From Hofstenia miamia (taxonomy: Eukaryota; Xenacoelomorpha; Acoela), in the NCBI GenBank assembly GCA_004352715.1, contig SCFE01000049.1:843531-907530 (forward strand): a DNA stretch of 64,000 nt, written 5' to 3'. The position numbers and the translations under genes were made by a program. Each line of letters starts with the position of its first letter. Position 1 is the stretch's first letter. Shown here piece by piece: positions 10,627-23,175 of this stretch. The notes under the pieces are model-generated. The model had not been told where the DNA came from. It worked only from the letters and a program-made list of their open reading frames with translations, and searched no databases.

Positions 10627-12319
10627 CTAAAATTAAATTTGAAAATATTTAAACTTTATTAAGTAAACTTGTTTAATAGTTTATAATCTAAGAAAAATCA
10701 AATAAGACAACTACAGAATAAACCTAATAATATGAATCTCAATAAACTAAAATGTTCAGTATGAGATTGATTGCTTTCTACTTGATATTCATAGATAATC
10801 AATGACAGATGTCCTCTTTTAAATTGACGCTATTACTAATGTAATAGTAGCTAAAGTTTTCACCGCCATCAACTGAAGAAATTCATTATATATTGTAAAA
10901 GACACATATCAAAAGCGTATTTTGCGAACTTTATAGTTTCAACCTTCATGTCTGTTTATAATTTAATTGAATCTGATACATGTACTGATATTTAAAAAAA
11001 TTCTTTTTGCATAATACTATAAAATGAAGATTGATTTTCAAAAAATTCTCAAAGAATAATTGCAGTTATAGCGCAAATTATATTAGAAAGTTGTTTTAGT
11101 TACATTCTAAAAACTGCAAAAAATGTTTGTAAACAAATGTTTACAAACTTCGCTGAAGCGCGGGGCCCTGACCCATGTCCCAGTTGTTTGATGCGTAAAT
11201 CCGATTCTGTGCTTTCAATTCTAAAGGGCAAGGGATGCTATGGAAAATTCATTTATGTATATGCATATATTTTTTTACATAAACATTTTTATATATATAT
11301 CTATTTTTTTACTAATCTTAAGACTTAGTAATTCCACATATATATATATATTTACAAAAGCATATATATATACTTCAATAATCTCATAATTTAGTAATTT
11401 TATTTATACATATATTTTTTTTCTATTAACTAACCTAAATTCGAAACATCGTATGCTTCTATCAAAAACATTTAATTCGTGTATAAACACTCTAAACTTT
11501 GCATAAAAGCATGATGAAGCATCAGTATATCGTAATAAATATAAAATATTATCTCCGTTCTACGAAATTCATTTGCATATGCTATCTATCTTATTTAAAT
11601 TCAAATCTCTACAAACATCTCTCCTTTTCCTTAATGACTATATTAAATTAAATGAGCGATCGCATAAATTTCTGTGCTTAGATAAAAATTCTAATGGCTT
11701 TCATCACATATCAATTAAATTGTGGAATAATTTAGATTATGAAACGCGAATAGAAAAAAACTATAAAAAATTTAGAAAAAAATTAAAGCAGTCTCTTCTA
11801 ATAAAACAATATACATTAGGGGACGGTAATACACTTCATGCATTCGAAACATACATCCAACATTGAGCACCTACACAAACATCCACTCAAACATTGATTA
11901 TATTATTATATATTGTACATATTAATTTGTAGTTATTTGTTCATGTTTATTTTTTGTCATGTGTTAGTTTGTAAATCTTGTATACATATATTGCGCAATA
12001 AATTTGCTCTGACTCTTAATATATAGGAAGGATGATTATGTTTACAAAAGAATTTAACACTTAAATTAATACTTTTTTTTTTCTTGAGTTTATATATACA
12101 CTGCACACTTCCTATTAATTGCTTGTCAATGTTAGGAGAGATTTATAACAATGTAAATATATACGTAAACAACAGAATTCGATTTCATATGTAATTGAAA
12201 AAACTTTTGCTACAAACGTTTCTTGTAATGCATTTCTACATAAATATTAGTAGTTTGGTTGTTTCACTATTGCTATGCGCTCTATATACATTATATTCAT
12301 ATATTTACTAAATCTATAC
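10627..12319 (-). other. Intron 2 of the LDLa-GPCR gene
   Basis: This is a phase 0 intron: exon B ends on a whole codon before GTATAG, and exon C begins GAT after TTTTAG. It carries an antisense LINE 3' end (about 11440-12022), short (AT)n tracts near 11290-11350 and a GC-rich patch at 11150-11180 preceded by the palindrome GTTTGTAAACAAATGTTTAC. Confidence 0.55.
11440..12022 (+). mobile_element. 5'-truncated LINE 3' end (RT C-terminus plus 3' UTR)
   Basis: The open frame at 11573-11866 (frame open further upstream) ends with KLWNNLDYETRIEKNYKKFR and KKLKQSLL, the usual C-terminal block of CR1/L2/jockey-like ORF2 proteins. It then has a stop, a 3' UTR of about 150 bp and the tail GCAATAAATTTGCTCTGACT. 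Very similar coding sequence lies on the minus strand at 55025-55460, and a similar tail at about 62330-62425 (+). This defines a local family separate from the LINEs at 19.7-25 kb. Only the 3' end is present, as expected for target-primed reverse transcription. Confidence 0.7.
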
Positions 12320-12614
12320 TTCACTGTAAGCCTGTGCTCGCAGACTATGTGTGTTCTCCGGATCACATGAAAGTGGGGATGGAACACAACCTATAATAGG
12401 GTCTTCATCTAAACTGGAAAAGCAATCCCCAATATCATCACAGATCTGATCGTTTCTAATAATGCAGGCTTTTCTACGTTTTGCAAAACATGTCTCATTA
12501 GTTTTTGCACCAGCGCAACAGTAAGTCTCATCCGTGTCGTCAATCACTTCATAGTCTCCGCAAAATTCATTATCATTGCAACGCTCATTCCTTGAAAAAC
12601 ATTTCTTTGAGTAT
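12320..12614 (-). CDS. LDLa-GPCR gene, exon B: LDLa modules 3 (part) and 4
   Basis: The acceptor TATTATTTTAG ends at 12615. The exon starts with one base of a codon, matching the two left over from exon A, and ends in phase 0 before GTATAG (TAG in frame just beyond). It encodes the rest of the LDLa module begun in exon A (CFSRNERCNDNEFC, then DETYC) and a second Cys-rich module (CFAKRRKACIIRNDQICDD to IIGC) of divergent LDLa type. LDLa modules are disulfide-bonded, calcium-binding, extracellular ligand-binding domains. The acidic DxxDE cluster of module 3 is kept, and that of module 4 is degenerate (SSLDEDP). In LDLa-GPCRs such as relaxin-type receptors and the snail receptor GRL101, such modules sit N-terminal to the 7TM. 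Confidence 0.8.
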
Positions 12615-14520
12615 CTAAAATAATATTTTCCTAGATTATTCATTAACTCACCTGAAGTCATTATCTGCTTGTGGTTGTTATGGCTTTGCAATGGTGTGAA
12701 TGATCAAGACAATGGACATGGTTTCAAAAATAAGGCTAATATTAGTGATAAAATTCCGACGATGCAAGATTAAATTTGTTAAATAAATAAGGGATTTATT
12801 TCAAATTGTGCTGAAAACGCTCATTTTGATTAGTTATTTGCAATTTAGAAGCTATGTGTATATTATTCAACCTTTTAAATTGTCTAATAATATATTTTGA
12901 AAAATTCCGCTGACAGGTGTTATATGCTGGCTGAGTTATTGATATAAACGAATTTTTTGAATTAACAACGCTATAATACAAAATAGGGTTGCCAGTTTTA
13001 GTTTTAGTATATTTGTGCAGTACTATGTGAAATAGCTTCGTCTACAAATTCGTATTCTCTCAACTTTGCAACATGCTGCAGCCATCTATTCATACAAAAC
13101 CTTTAAACCCTGATGCAGCTGAGTTGATGAAGTGAAAATTCCCGACCCTTTATTAATGATCTCTTACCGCTGACATAAATTTTGAATACCAATCAAACAT
13201 ACCATATAAAAAAAGAATACATTGAAGAAGAATTTTCATTTGTCATCGCATAATTAAACTAGAAATTCGCATTAGCTGAGTACTGGCTACATGTTTATTG
13301 TTTATATGAACGTTTTTTGAAGTAAAAACACTTCCTTTAAATTTTACAATAATTGCAATTTTGTACAACAATGTGTTAAATAAAAAATGTAGGCTACACA
13401 AAAAATTCCTGATTTTCTACAACAAAATTTTAGCATCGATCAATATCTCAAGAGACCCCAAGTGCCTGTTAACACCTCTAGTAGATTTTTACAAAAAAAA
13501 CTTTCAAACAAAGAATAGTTTAAAGTTAATGGTTAAAAAGAATTTCCTAACATAAGTTGAGTCACTTTTGAGGACAAAATATATATAAAAAAGTTGCATA
13601 CACCATTGATGAATAACTTATCCTTTAGTGGACCATTTAAAACAGGCTTTGACAATTTTTTTGAGTTTACAGTTATAATTATACAGAAATATTATGCTTG
13701 AAATTTTAGGATGGAACATCGAGAAAATCACATGTTGCCGCTATAAATTCAGATGTTAGACCAACTATGCAATAGTTTTAGGCAAAAGTTGTTCACACCT
13801 TTAGTAAATGATTTGTTAGTTCTTAGAATATATTTTAAAAATACACTACTGCTAAGTTTCCAGGAAAATAAAACCAAACAGGACACTAACGGTCGCACTA
13901 TTTTAGGGCCTGCGCGGATTAATATCAATTACCGTAATTACCTCTATTAGTCAAACCTCAATTTTAAAATTTTTATGTACACCTTTTTTTATATTGTTAG
14001 TGTTAATATGCTGTATTTATTAATGTTGCCCTACTGTTTTTGATTGCAATGCATAAAGAATCAATGGTAAAGTGGAATTCCATATCAGTTGTATTTCAGA
14101 AAAATAAACAAAATTCTAATTTGGGTCAATTTTGAAACATTTGGTTTTTCTAGTGTTAAGCATGCTTAGTCCTTGTACTTTATAAGAAATTGAGAGAAGT
14201 AATACAAATCAAGCAGAATTTTAAAAGTTAGGTCGTTCTACCTAATGCTCAGACATATGTGCATATTGGACAAAAATGCATTTTTCTCTCTTTTCTAGGA
14301 CATATCAACGGGCAATATTTACAATCGGACTCAGCATCAATTTTTCAATTACAAGTTTCTCTATAAATAGCTTTGGCAACTAATACCTTTATCTAATGTT
14401 TGAAGAAATGCTATGCCTTAACTAAGTGGGATTTAGAGTAATTAAAAACATAGAGTGTTTTACTAATTGCACAAATTGCATGTAAATTTTAACTAAAATT
14501 ACAGTTAGACAAAAAATTAC
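12615..14520 (-). other. Intron 1 of the LDLa-GPCR gene
   Basis: This is a phase 2 intron with donor GTAATT at 14520 and acceptor TTTTAG at 12615. It is AT-rich. I see no nested gene or complete element. Confidence 0.55.
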
Positions 14521-15017
14521 TTGCAGGTTAGCAGTGGTTCTTTACATTTTTTAGGACAACCGGCTGCAACTATACATTGCTGCCAATAGAATCCTCTTTC
14601 ATTGACTAATTCTTCTTCTTTGCAAATAACTTGTCCAATTGGACATTCACATAGAGGAACGCAATCAACCATGGTACGGCATGAATATTTAGAATTTGTA
14701 CATATGTTGTTTACGCAGTTGAAAGGCGGACAGCCATTGCAGAATAGTTCATCGCTGCCGTCTGGACACTCATTTTTTCCTGAACACACATCATGACTCT
14801 CAATGCATAGAAAAGGAAATTTTTTGCATCTTACTTTACCAATGGAGCATTCATAATACCCCTCTTCATCGTCATTGTTTGCAGGGCAATCGATCACGCC
14901 ATCATTTACTTTGGAAAATGGTATACAGGTAAAATTAAAGCATCTATATTCGTTTAATTCACAAAACTTTGCTAAATGTATGATAAATAGAAAGTACACA
15001 AGCTTACAGAAGCACAT
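14521..15017 (-). CDS. LDLa-GPCR gene, exon A: signal peptide and LDLa modules 1 and 2
   Basis: From the ATG at 15017 the product starts with a short basic and hydrophobic leader (MCFCKLVYFLFIIHLAKFC), a good signal peptide. LDLa module 1 (residues about 26-57, CFNFTCIPF to the DDEE cluster) follows. Then comes a textbook LDLa module 2 (residues 64-93, ending CPDGSDELFC, the calcium-binding signature), and then a Cys-rich stretch of about 70 residues without a recognised fold (CPPFNC, CVPLCECPIG). The last Cys (165, LLTC) opens module 3, which is finished only by splicing to 12614. The donor CAA|GTAATT leaves two bases of the codon. Unspliced reading stops at once (TAA in the donor). The full product would be about 683 residues. 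Confidence 0.8.
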
Positions 15018-15339
15018 TGTTAATGAAATTAAGCTTCCAGTTAATTACCAACAAAATATTGAATTGCTCTGATTGGTTAAGCAATTTAAGATGTTTTAAT
15101 TTTGCAACATGCCACACGCATTTTCGATGTTATGTGTATACAGATTACAGTACATGCCAAATGATTACATTCATTTGCAAAATATTCAGTATTTCTAATT
15201 AAGGATTAGTTTGAAAAAGGATTATCTTTAGTAAATATTTTAAATATATTAACACAATACATTAAACAATAATGCTTTTTATGTAGTTATATATTTGCAT
15301 ATTTTGCAGTGTATTGCATAGAGATTATGTCGAGGTCTT

Positions 15340-15670
15340 GACTACTATTGGCGGCGCTGACCCGATAAGGTCGGCGGCGGGCAGCCGGCTGAGCGATATC
15401 TATGGAACTGGATTAGACTGTATAATATTTCATATAGAAACCCTATAAGGCCTAAAGCTCTGTAAAAACCGAATATGATGCAAGCAGTAGTGTGAAGCAA
15501 AAAGGTTCAGCATGCTAACTTAACATGTCAGCAGCGGCGGCTCAGTAGGCTGACGCCCAGCTCTATTGGCTATTTTTATAGCCTTGTGATTTCAGTTGAC
15601 TTGCCTATTTACTGTGTTTGCCTTTAATAGACAGACAGGTGTAGGAAAGCTCCAACAGTTTGCTTAGTAA
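15340..15670. repeat. GC-richer block of unknown origin
   Basis: This block stands out from its AT-rich flanks. It contains GGCGGCGCTGAC, GGTCGGCGGCGGGCAGCCGG, CAGCAGCGGCGGCTCAG and GCTGACGCCCAG. The two GGCGG-rich parts lie about 170 bp apart and are partly inverted. It may be a SINE or DNA-element remnant. I see no tRNA-like A/B box pair I trust and no open frame. Confidence 0.35.
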
Positions 15671-16757
15671 AGGACCCCTAGCCTTAGTTTACTTAAACTC
15701 TTTACCTGTGAAGGCAATAATTATTTTTTTCTAAGCATAAAATTATCAAACCTACCGATTTAGACTTAATAGCTTTAGTATTACCAATTACTTTTTGTAA
15801 CATAAAACATGTAAATATAGAATAATGCATATATTCTAGTTAAGTTATTTTGCTTTGCAATCAGCAATCGACATGGATTGAATACTGTGAAGGCATAACC
15901 AGAAATAGTCAACAAAAGTTAAAACAGTGATTAATTTTTATGGCCACATATACCAGCATGTGAATAAATAAACACTAAAACTTCATTCAAACATATATTT
16001 GACAAATGATTTGGTTAATAACTAAAACCTGTGTGATAGTAAAGTTAAATGAACACTTAGGTTCCATATGCACCTCGGTTAAAAACCACTAATCTACAGT
16101 AAAACTCAGCACAGTAATGCCAAAGAGAAAGTTTAGTTACGTTGTGTGCAGTTAAATTTTCACTCATTTTTTTTACTATATCTTTTTATGTTTTTATAGT
16201 CAAACTTATTAAATAAAGTTTGTAAGATGAAGGATTTCAGTTTTTAACCTTGCAATTCTACTAAATTAGAATTCATTCAACTACTAGTTTTAAGATAAGA
16301 TAGGATATTTATTTGTTAAGTCGAATATATAAATCTCATAGGCTTAATATAATGCTTAAAAAATCAAAAAATGTCTATTAGTCAACAGACGTTCATAATG
16401 TTTTTGGAATTTCTTTTTCAGATGAAGTATTCCTTAACTTTAACCTCTTCAAATAATAGTGGGATCTTTTTTCCACTAAGTCTTTAAGAATGTGACAATT
16501 TCACGATATTTTTGTAAATTTCCTTATACATTGTTTTACATTCAAACCTGACAAGGAAGGAAAACATAATATTAAATTTTTTGACGCCGCTCTCTTTTGT
16601 AAACTGTAAAGAACGTAACTAGAATAATACAAATATTTATTGTGTAAATCTAATGTTACAAATGTCTATTTATGCATAGCTACAACTGGTGGAGACCAGA
16701 TCATCACGCAGTGTATCCCGACAGCACAGCCATCTACCTTACACCTACTCATGGTGT

Positions 16758-17003
16758 TTACCATCTGTATGGCAACCGTCCATAAGTATCTTTGGCATGC
16801 CTCCCTATACAGCTAAGTAGTTGGTCAATTTTGGAGGAGCAAGTATTTGGTGCAACATTTTTTAATCTGTTGGAGAAAAATTTTTTTGATCTTTCACATA
16901 TAAAACAAAACATTTGAATATATTTTTGAAGCGTCCTTTCCATGTAGTACCCCATAATCCGGACTAATGACTCCATACATTTTAGTATCATTTTCCTGTT
17001 CAA
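16758..17003 (-). mobile_element. Possible LINE RT C-terminal scrap
   Basis: An 81-residue frame contains MILKCMESLVRIMGYYMERT and IDQLLSCIGRH. It loosely follows the LINE RT thumb pattern (an F-SLVRPI-YG-E-like helix). There are no catalytic motifs and no known neighbours of the element. The match is weak, and an unrelated chance frame is a real alternative. Confidence 0.3.
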
Positions 17004-17009
17004 TTGAGT

Positions 17010-19550
17010 AAATTTGTCATTTCTTCAAAAACCACATATTTCAACTAATTTTGAATTATTGATATTTAAATGAAATTATTTAGAAAATGTAGTGTCATTT
17101 GGTAAAATTGAAATAAAAGAATATTTAAATTTATGAAATTTCTTTTTTTAAGAATTTTTTAAATTTTTTTCATTAGATACCACTTTGACATAAGTGATCT
17201 TGTTTTGCATATTTTGCCTGTTTTCGGATTTAGGAATACCAGTATAGTATTTATATCTAAATTTCAATAGTCTCGCTTTTGGCATTTGAATGTTGTTCAA
17301 GTTAAATTAGCGAAGGAAATAGAATTTAGCATCAAGTGTAGTAAAAAATTACAGGTAATTTCTAGTTAATGTGTATGCCAATTTTAAAAAAGGACACAAC
17401 GCGTTTTAATCGCATGTGGTTTGGCTACTAGCCCTATTTTATTGCTATATTATTAAAAGGATTGCAATAACATACAAGATTTCCAATAAAGGCTTTATGG
17501 ATAATTTCGCAGCTTGTGAATACAATCTTCGAAGGTCTTGTGAATCTGTGCTAGAGTTGGAGTTAGGTTAAATATAGGTGTATCAATAGGAAAAAAGAGC
17601 TTGAATTTTCGAACTCATAAAGACATATCATTGCATCCGCATGAATACACTTTGGCTAAACAATGGATGTGGTTTACACGAATGTCTGTCAATTACAGAT
17701 TATGAGCACTTGGGTCTTTTTTAACCCCAGCTATGTGCATGAGCATTTTCACTTGATATGCCTATCCAAAAAATATGAAGTTTCGTAAGTTTTCCTGCAT
17801 ATATGTTTAGTTTAACTACCAAGATGCACTACTTCCAATTTCAAAGTTTTCATAGATATTGCTATATACTAGCTGAACGTTGTTTGGAGTCTTTTTTTAT
17901 ATCAAACATAGTACAAATGAAATGTGGGTTTTCTGTCTGGGTCCTAGAGCCTGTTTTATGCAGTTGCAAATATCCATGCATAGGGGGCGCATGTAAATGC
18001 ATAAATGGTTTTTTACAAATGAGAAAAATCTATATCAATTTAAGTGATTATCCCCAAAGAATTCTTATTAAATCCAACATTTCTTTTAATAATACTTGCA
18101 TAACAGAGGTGATATTCACGAATACTGTCTCATACTTGACTGATATTTGCAGTCTCGAATTGCTCTTGATTTATGTCCGGATTGTTCCTTAAATTATGAA
18201 TGAAGCATTAAACACGATTTATAGAAAGTTTATTGAAGCTATGTTAGTCAAACATAGCATGAAGAAAATGATACGCTTAAATAGAGAGCTTTCAAATTTT
18301 GACTAAATTGAACTTTTAAATTTGAATACCTTTCAAACTTACATACATATAGAAATATGGTAGACTGAAAACCGCATAACGCAGAGTTTACCAATATTTT
18401 TGTAGCAAAATTGAGTATATGTAGCAGAACATAACTTAATCATACATATTACATTGTTTATATATATGAACTTATTGCATAGAGACATAATTTGTAGTAA
18501 CTGCGCCTGTGACTTCTAAAAATGCTAAAATTGCTTAATTTATCATTCCAAGTAAATCAACAAGACAGGGCAACATGCATGTGGTGATGAATCTCACGTT
18601 CACAAATTTTGCAAAATGTGTTTACTGTTACCCATATTATCCAGCATGTTAAATGAATAGATTCCAAAGTTTTACATTAATGAATGAGTTTACAAAGCCT
18701 TTATTAATGTCTGTATGAGGTCTTCATTTTCAATATAATAAATAATTTTAAATTTATTATATTTAATTACTTACCATAAAATAATATTAGGGAAATTTAA
18801 TAGTTTTAATAAAATTTGAATGTCATGGTTTGCTCTTTAGCCTTTAAATTTTGGTTTGAATTTGAATTTTAGAATTTTACAAAATTTGATTTGGAAGTTT
18901 GAAAAATCGAATTTGATTTGAATCGCAAAAGAAATATGCTAGCATTAGAATATTTCAATATTTTGAATTATTAAGAAATGCATAGTTTAGCATAGCAACC
19001 TGTTGTCAAACTAGCAATTTGCAAACTTACTGCAATCTATGTTTGACATGAGTTTGAAATTTTTTCTAGAACTTTGCAAATTAAGCTATGATAGTGTCAG
19101 CTGTTCAAAATCAATGTAAATATGTCTGACTATTGAAGCCTAAGTCTGATAGTATGTAATTGTATAGTATTCTAAATCAATCTTATACATTTCAGAAGTA
19201 ATTTACTGCGGGAAAAACTTTCATAGTGCTTTATGTAACAAAAATAATAAATTATTGCTTAAATGTCTATAAACTTACACATGACAAAAAATATTTACAA
19301 AACTATTTAAATATGCAATATTAACTAAAGGAAAGTTTTAAAAGTAATTCGACCACGCATTCAGTTTATTATCTATGCCCAGGAATGTTTGCCTAATTAA
19401 TAAAAATTGTTATTTTTTCTTGAAGTGTTTATAATTTTTCTCACATTTTATATCCATACTTAAATCCTTCCATAAGATTGAACATTTAAAAGAAAATGAA
19501 TCTTGTCGATTATTGCTACTAAAAAGTGTTTTACTTCTTTTATTGATTTT
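17010..19550. other. AT-rich stretch without a supported gene
   Basis: I found no protein-like frame I can defend, no tRNA and no terminal repeats. An (AAT)n microsatellite follows at 19556-19597. Confidence 0.5.
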
Positions 19551-19555
19551 GAAGT

Positions 19556-19597
19556 AATAATAATAATAATAATAATAACAATAATAATAATAATAAT
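19556..19597. repeat. (AAT)n microsatellite
   Basis: Uninterrupted AAT units with one CAA interruption. Confidence 0.9.
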
Positions 19598-19710
19598 GTA
19601 TTTTATGATTATGTATCTGAAAATAACATTCAGAATATATAATTTACAAATTTACGAATATGGATATTTCAGGCATCTGTTTGGAAAAATTTTGAGGTTT
19701 TGATATTTTT

Positions 19711-20036
19711 TTGCCAGAATCGTTGGAGGCATACGTGGTCTTAATCTCTCTGCAGCAAATTGAGTTCTATTAGGAAGGATGTGTCGAAGGGGGTGTGTCG
19801 AATTTGATTGGATCTTGCTGAATAATTGTTCATCTTTTTTTTATTAAATCATGTATTGATGTAAACGATTGTATGATTCCGAATCGGATAGCTTTCTTCT
19901 GTATTCTATCAATGTAGTCCAAATTTATCTTGTTCTCTGCTGCATACGCTTCAAGTCCATAATTAATAATGTTGACAATAATACTAGAATACAACAGTTC
20001 CAGGTCAACAGTTGAGTATCCCAAACGTATAAGAAC
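19711..20036 (-). mobile_element. LINE family 1, 3' end of ORF2 (left copy)
   Basis: On the minus strand the RT C-terminus reads ELLYSSIIVNIINYGLEAYA, then IDRIQKKAIRFGI and DLIKKR. After frame shifts it continues with an HPL-like block and an RPR-like block near 19720-19800. These are the usual C-terminal signatures of CR1/L2-like LINE RTs. The stretch 19813-20036 is nearly identical to 20240-20463. The two diverge upstream of 20036, so this copy is 5'-truncated there. Bases 20037-20238 are unrelated AT-rich DNA. Confidence 0.75.
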
Positions 20037-20238
20037 TTCTTTTTATTAGAATAACAAGGCTCAAAATACTCAAAACTTAAGAATTATTTAAAAATTGACC
20101 TGAGACTTAAGATATTATATTCATTAAGAGATTTCTGAAAGCATAATATGTAATATATTATTACAAGTTCATAGTAGGGCACTGTAAAACGTGTCATGTT
20201 CATAATGTAGCATCATCCAAAAAGGCAACTAAAGCTGA

Positions 20239-20239
20239 N
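20239..20239. other. Single N at a repeat junction
   Basis: The base right of the N begins inside the same LINE segment that starts at 19813. This suggests a contig join and not a biological tandem repeat. Confidence 0.6.
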
Positions 20240-23175
20240 TCTTGCTGAATAATTGTTCATCTTTTTTTTATTAAATCATGTATTGATGTAAACGATTGTA
20301 TGATTCCGACTCTGATAGCTTTCTTCTGTATTCTATCAATGTAGTCCAAATTTATCTTGTTCTCTGCTGCAAACGCTTCAAGTCCATAATTAATAAAGTT
20401 GACAATAATACTAGAATACAACAGTTCCAGCTCAGCAATTGAGTATCCCAACCGTTTAAGAAAACTTAATGAACTTAATTCATCAATATATTTGTAAATC
20501 ATACATAAAGATTGATACTGAATAAAGTAACTCAGTGCCAAAATATTATATGATGATCTTAATTGCGTTATGGATTCATGTTTTTCAATATGATTAAGTG
20601 TTCTAAATGCCCAGTTAAAAATTTTGCTAATGATGAACGTTCTTGCGATGTGAGATTTTGAAAAAGAAATGCACAGTAATTAAGTTGACTTAAGACAAAT
20701 GAATGAATTAGTTCTACATGGCGCAAATGGTACAAATATTTTATTCTAAATGCCATCTTCATTCATTTGTGGGAAAAGAAATTATCGAATTTTAAGTCAT
20801 GGTCTATTAATACATCAAGATAGTTTACACAATTACTTTGACTAATTTCATTATCACAAACATTATTTTTAATATTTTCAGTAAGATTTTGTTGTTGTTT
20901 AGATGAAAAGATGATAAATTGAGTTTTGTCAGATTGAATTTTTAGTTTATTACGATTGAAATATGTTACGAGGTTTTCAATATCTTTTGTCAAATTTTTA
21001 GTTGCCTCAAAGGGATTTTTTGCTGTTCGTAATATACAAGTATCATCTGCACATTGGTAAATAGTTCCATTTGTCAAAGATTTTGAAATATCATTTACGT
21101 ATAGTACAAAAATAGTACAAATATAGAATGGGGCCTAGTACAGTTACTTGGTGTAAACCTAAATTTTTAATAGTATATTCTGAAAAAATGTTGTCAATTT
21201 TTACTCATTGCTTACGTTTGCTAGAAAACTCATAATAAAAATTACTGCATTAATATTAATACTAAAACCTTGTCGCCTTAATTTTTCTTTTAAGATAATG
21301 AAATTCATTGAGTTAAATGCTTTACTTAAGTCAAGTAGTTACAGCTGTGAATATATTTTAATTTGAAATTAATTTAATTTTTTTTCGATGATTGATAAAA
21401 TCGCATCAAATGTGCTGAATTTATGTCGAAGTTCAAATTGATTACTTGATAAAATTTGATTGTCATTAATAAACTTGTATATTTTTGCAGCTAAAAGATT
21501 TTCAAATATTTTTGGGAAAGGGTGTGTTTTGCTAATTGGTCAATAGTTAATGAGATCTAGTGGATCTCCTTTTTTAAATAACGGTGAAATATCTGATTGT
21601 TTTAAAAGAATTGGAAAATCATTATTTATAATACTTTGATTAAATGCTACAAGCAGGTATTCACCAAAAATGTAAGAATATTTTCTATTTATCCAATACG
21701 GTAGTTTACTGGATATTATCTAGCTTATTTACAACATATTTTCAAAATTTCTGTTAAAAATATTTACGATATTCTTGTTCTTGTATGCCCTACTTATATA
21801 TGTAATTGCTCAATACTAATATATGTTCCTTTGGATCTCCCAATGCTTTTTTTAAGAAAATTCCCTTTTTGGTTGGATTTTTTTAGCCTTTGAAGTAATC
21901 TTATACCTTTGATTCAAAATTTGATTGCGGCTCCATTTGATGAACTACTTAGCCTCCTCATAATTAGTCCAATTAATATTAATAGGATTCAATTTCGCAA
22001 ATTCAAAAAGTTTATTTTTTTTAATTACCTGTTCTTTAATCAAGTGCTAATTAATTTGGTTCACAGTGGTACGACTTTATTTAAGGCTTTAATGATTTCA
22101 CGAGTAATAAGTTTTAGCATGCTATCAGCATCATTAAGAGTGTAGGTAAGATCAAAAGCAACGTTCTTCGACAACTTTATAAATTTTTGCTCATTGAAAT
22201 TGCTGAAATATCTAGAATAAATAAGTTTCCTATATTTAGCTTTCAACTTATAGTTGCTAACATATACGCAAAGATTGTGATCACTAAATGATTCAAATAT
22301 ATAGGTTTTATATTTATTGGAACTCTCAGATAAAAAATAATCTATTAAATTATTAATAGTTTGAAGATCAAAAATATCATAAATTTGTTCAATTAGTTTT
22401 GATTCAGCAGAATTAAGGTAATTGGAATTAAAATCTCCAAGGACACTAATACATTTATTTTTAAGAATGGCATATTCGATTTCTGCAAATTTATGTTTGC
22501 AAAAATCAGAAATTTAGTGCTTATTAGGATTGTAACAAATGTCTATGAGTTCGCTGCTGCAAAAATTTGAAAAAGATTTTACTTCAATCCACATAGTTTT
22601 TAAAATTTAATGTTTGATTTCTAAGTCGTGTTTCTGCGTTTTGATTTTAAAGATTTTGGAAGAAGCATCATTAGCCCTCCACGATCGATTTTTAAAATTA
22701 ATATCAAAAGAATTACTATCTGGATTATATAATAATTTTAAATTATCAGAATCTTTCTACCAAAATTATGTAAAAACACATATTGTGTTGTTTTTGATTT
22801 TACTTACCATTTGAATAAATTTATTACGATTTGCACTAAGACTTTTAGCATTTAGATAAATAACCTTAAAGTTGGTTTTGAATTTGTTTAATACAGCATT
22901 AATTTTATTTTCCAACAAATATTGGCCCTGGGTTACTTCCAATATCTCCAGAAATAATAAGGCGAAAATTTAGAAACGATTTTAAAGGACTACATAGTAA
23001 ATTGTAGAATTTAATTGCATAATATCTTGAATGAACTTTTGTAATTTTTGAAGGATTATAGTTGAATTTTTCGAAGGATTCCTGTAGGGTTATAGCAAAC
23101 TGCCCTTTAATTAGAATAGTAACATTAATTATAGTATAATAAAAACTGCACCTGAATAAATTCATTGATATCAAA
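20240..23175 (-). mobile_element. LINE family 1, copy B: near full-length but dead ORF2
   Basis: Read from 23175 downwards. The N-terminal leader ends in a 2A-like SGDIGSNPGP (22949-22923). Endonuclease/linker remnants follow, with a linker at 22246-22061 matching that of copy A. Next comes an RT with KKGDPLD, an LDLSKAFN-like block and the catalytic A/Y-DD box as CADDTCIL (in 21077-20763). The thumb region (20762-20568, 20541-20257) ends as in the left copy. Many stops and frameshifts make it inactive. ORF2 products of this type nick the target and reverse-transcribe the RNA in place. Clade is CR1/L2-like by C-terminal motifs. A phylogeny would be needed for more. Confidence 0.75.
22923..22949 (-). 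other. 2A-like motif in LINE copy B
   Basis: The encoded GDIGSNPGP matches the ribosome-skipping 2A consensus D(V/I)ExNPGP except that Glu is Gly. Such motifs are known at the N-terminus of some animal LINE ORFs. The changed Glu and the dead context argue against activity here. Confidence 0.6.

Noticed and set aside
17803-18192. 129-codon plus-strand frame with a Cys-rich stretch (CSCKYPCIGGACKCINGF)
   Set aside because: It looks faintly EGF-like, but Cys spacing does not fit and no splice context or neighbour supports it. Left as unproven.
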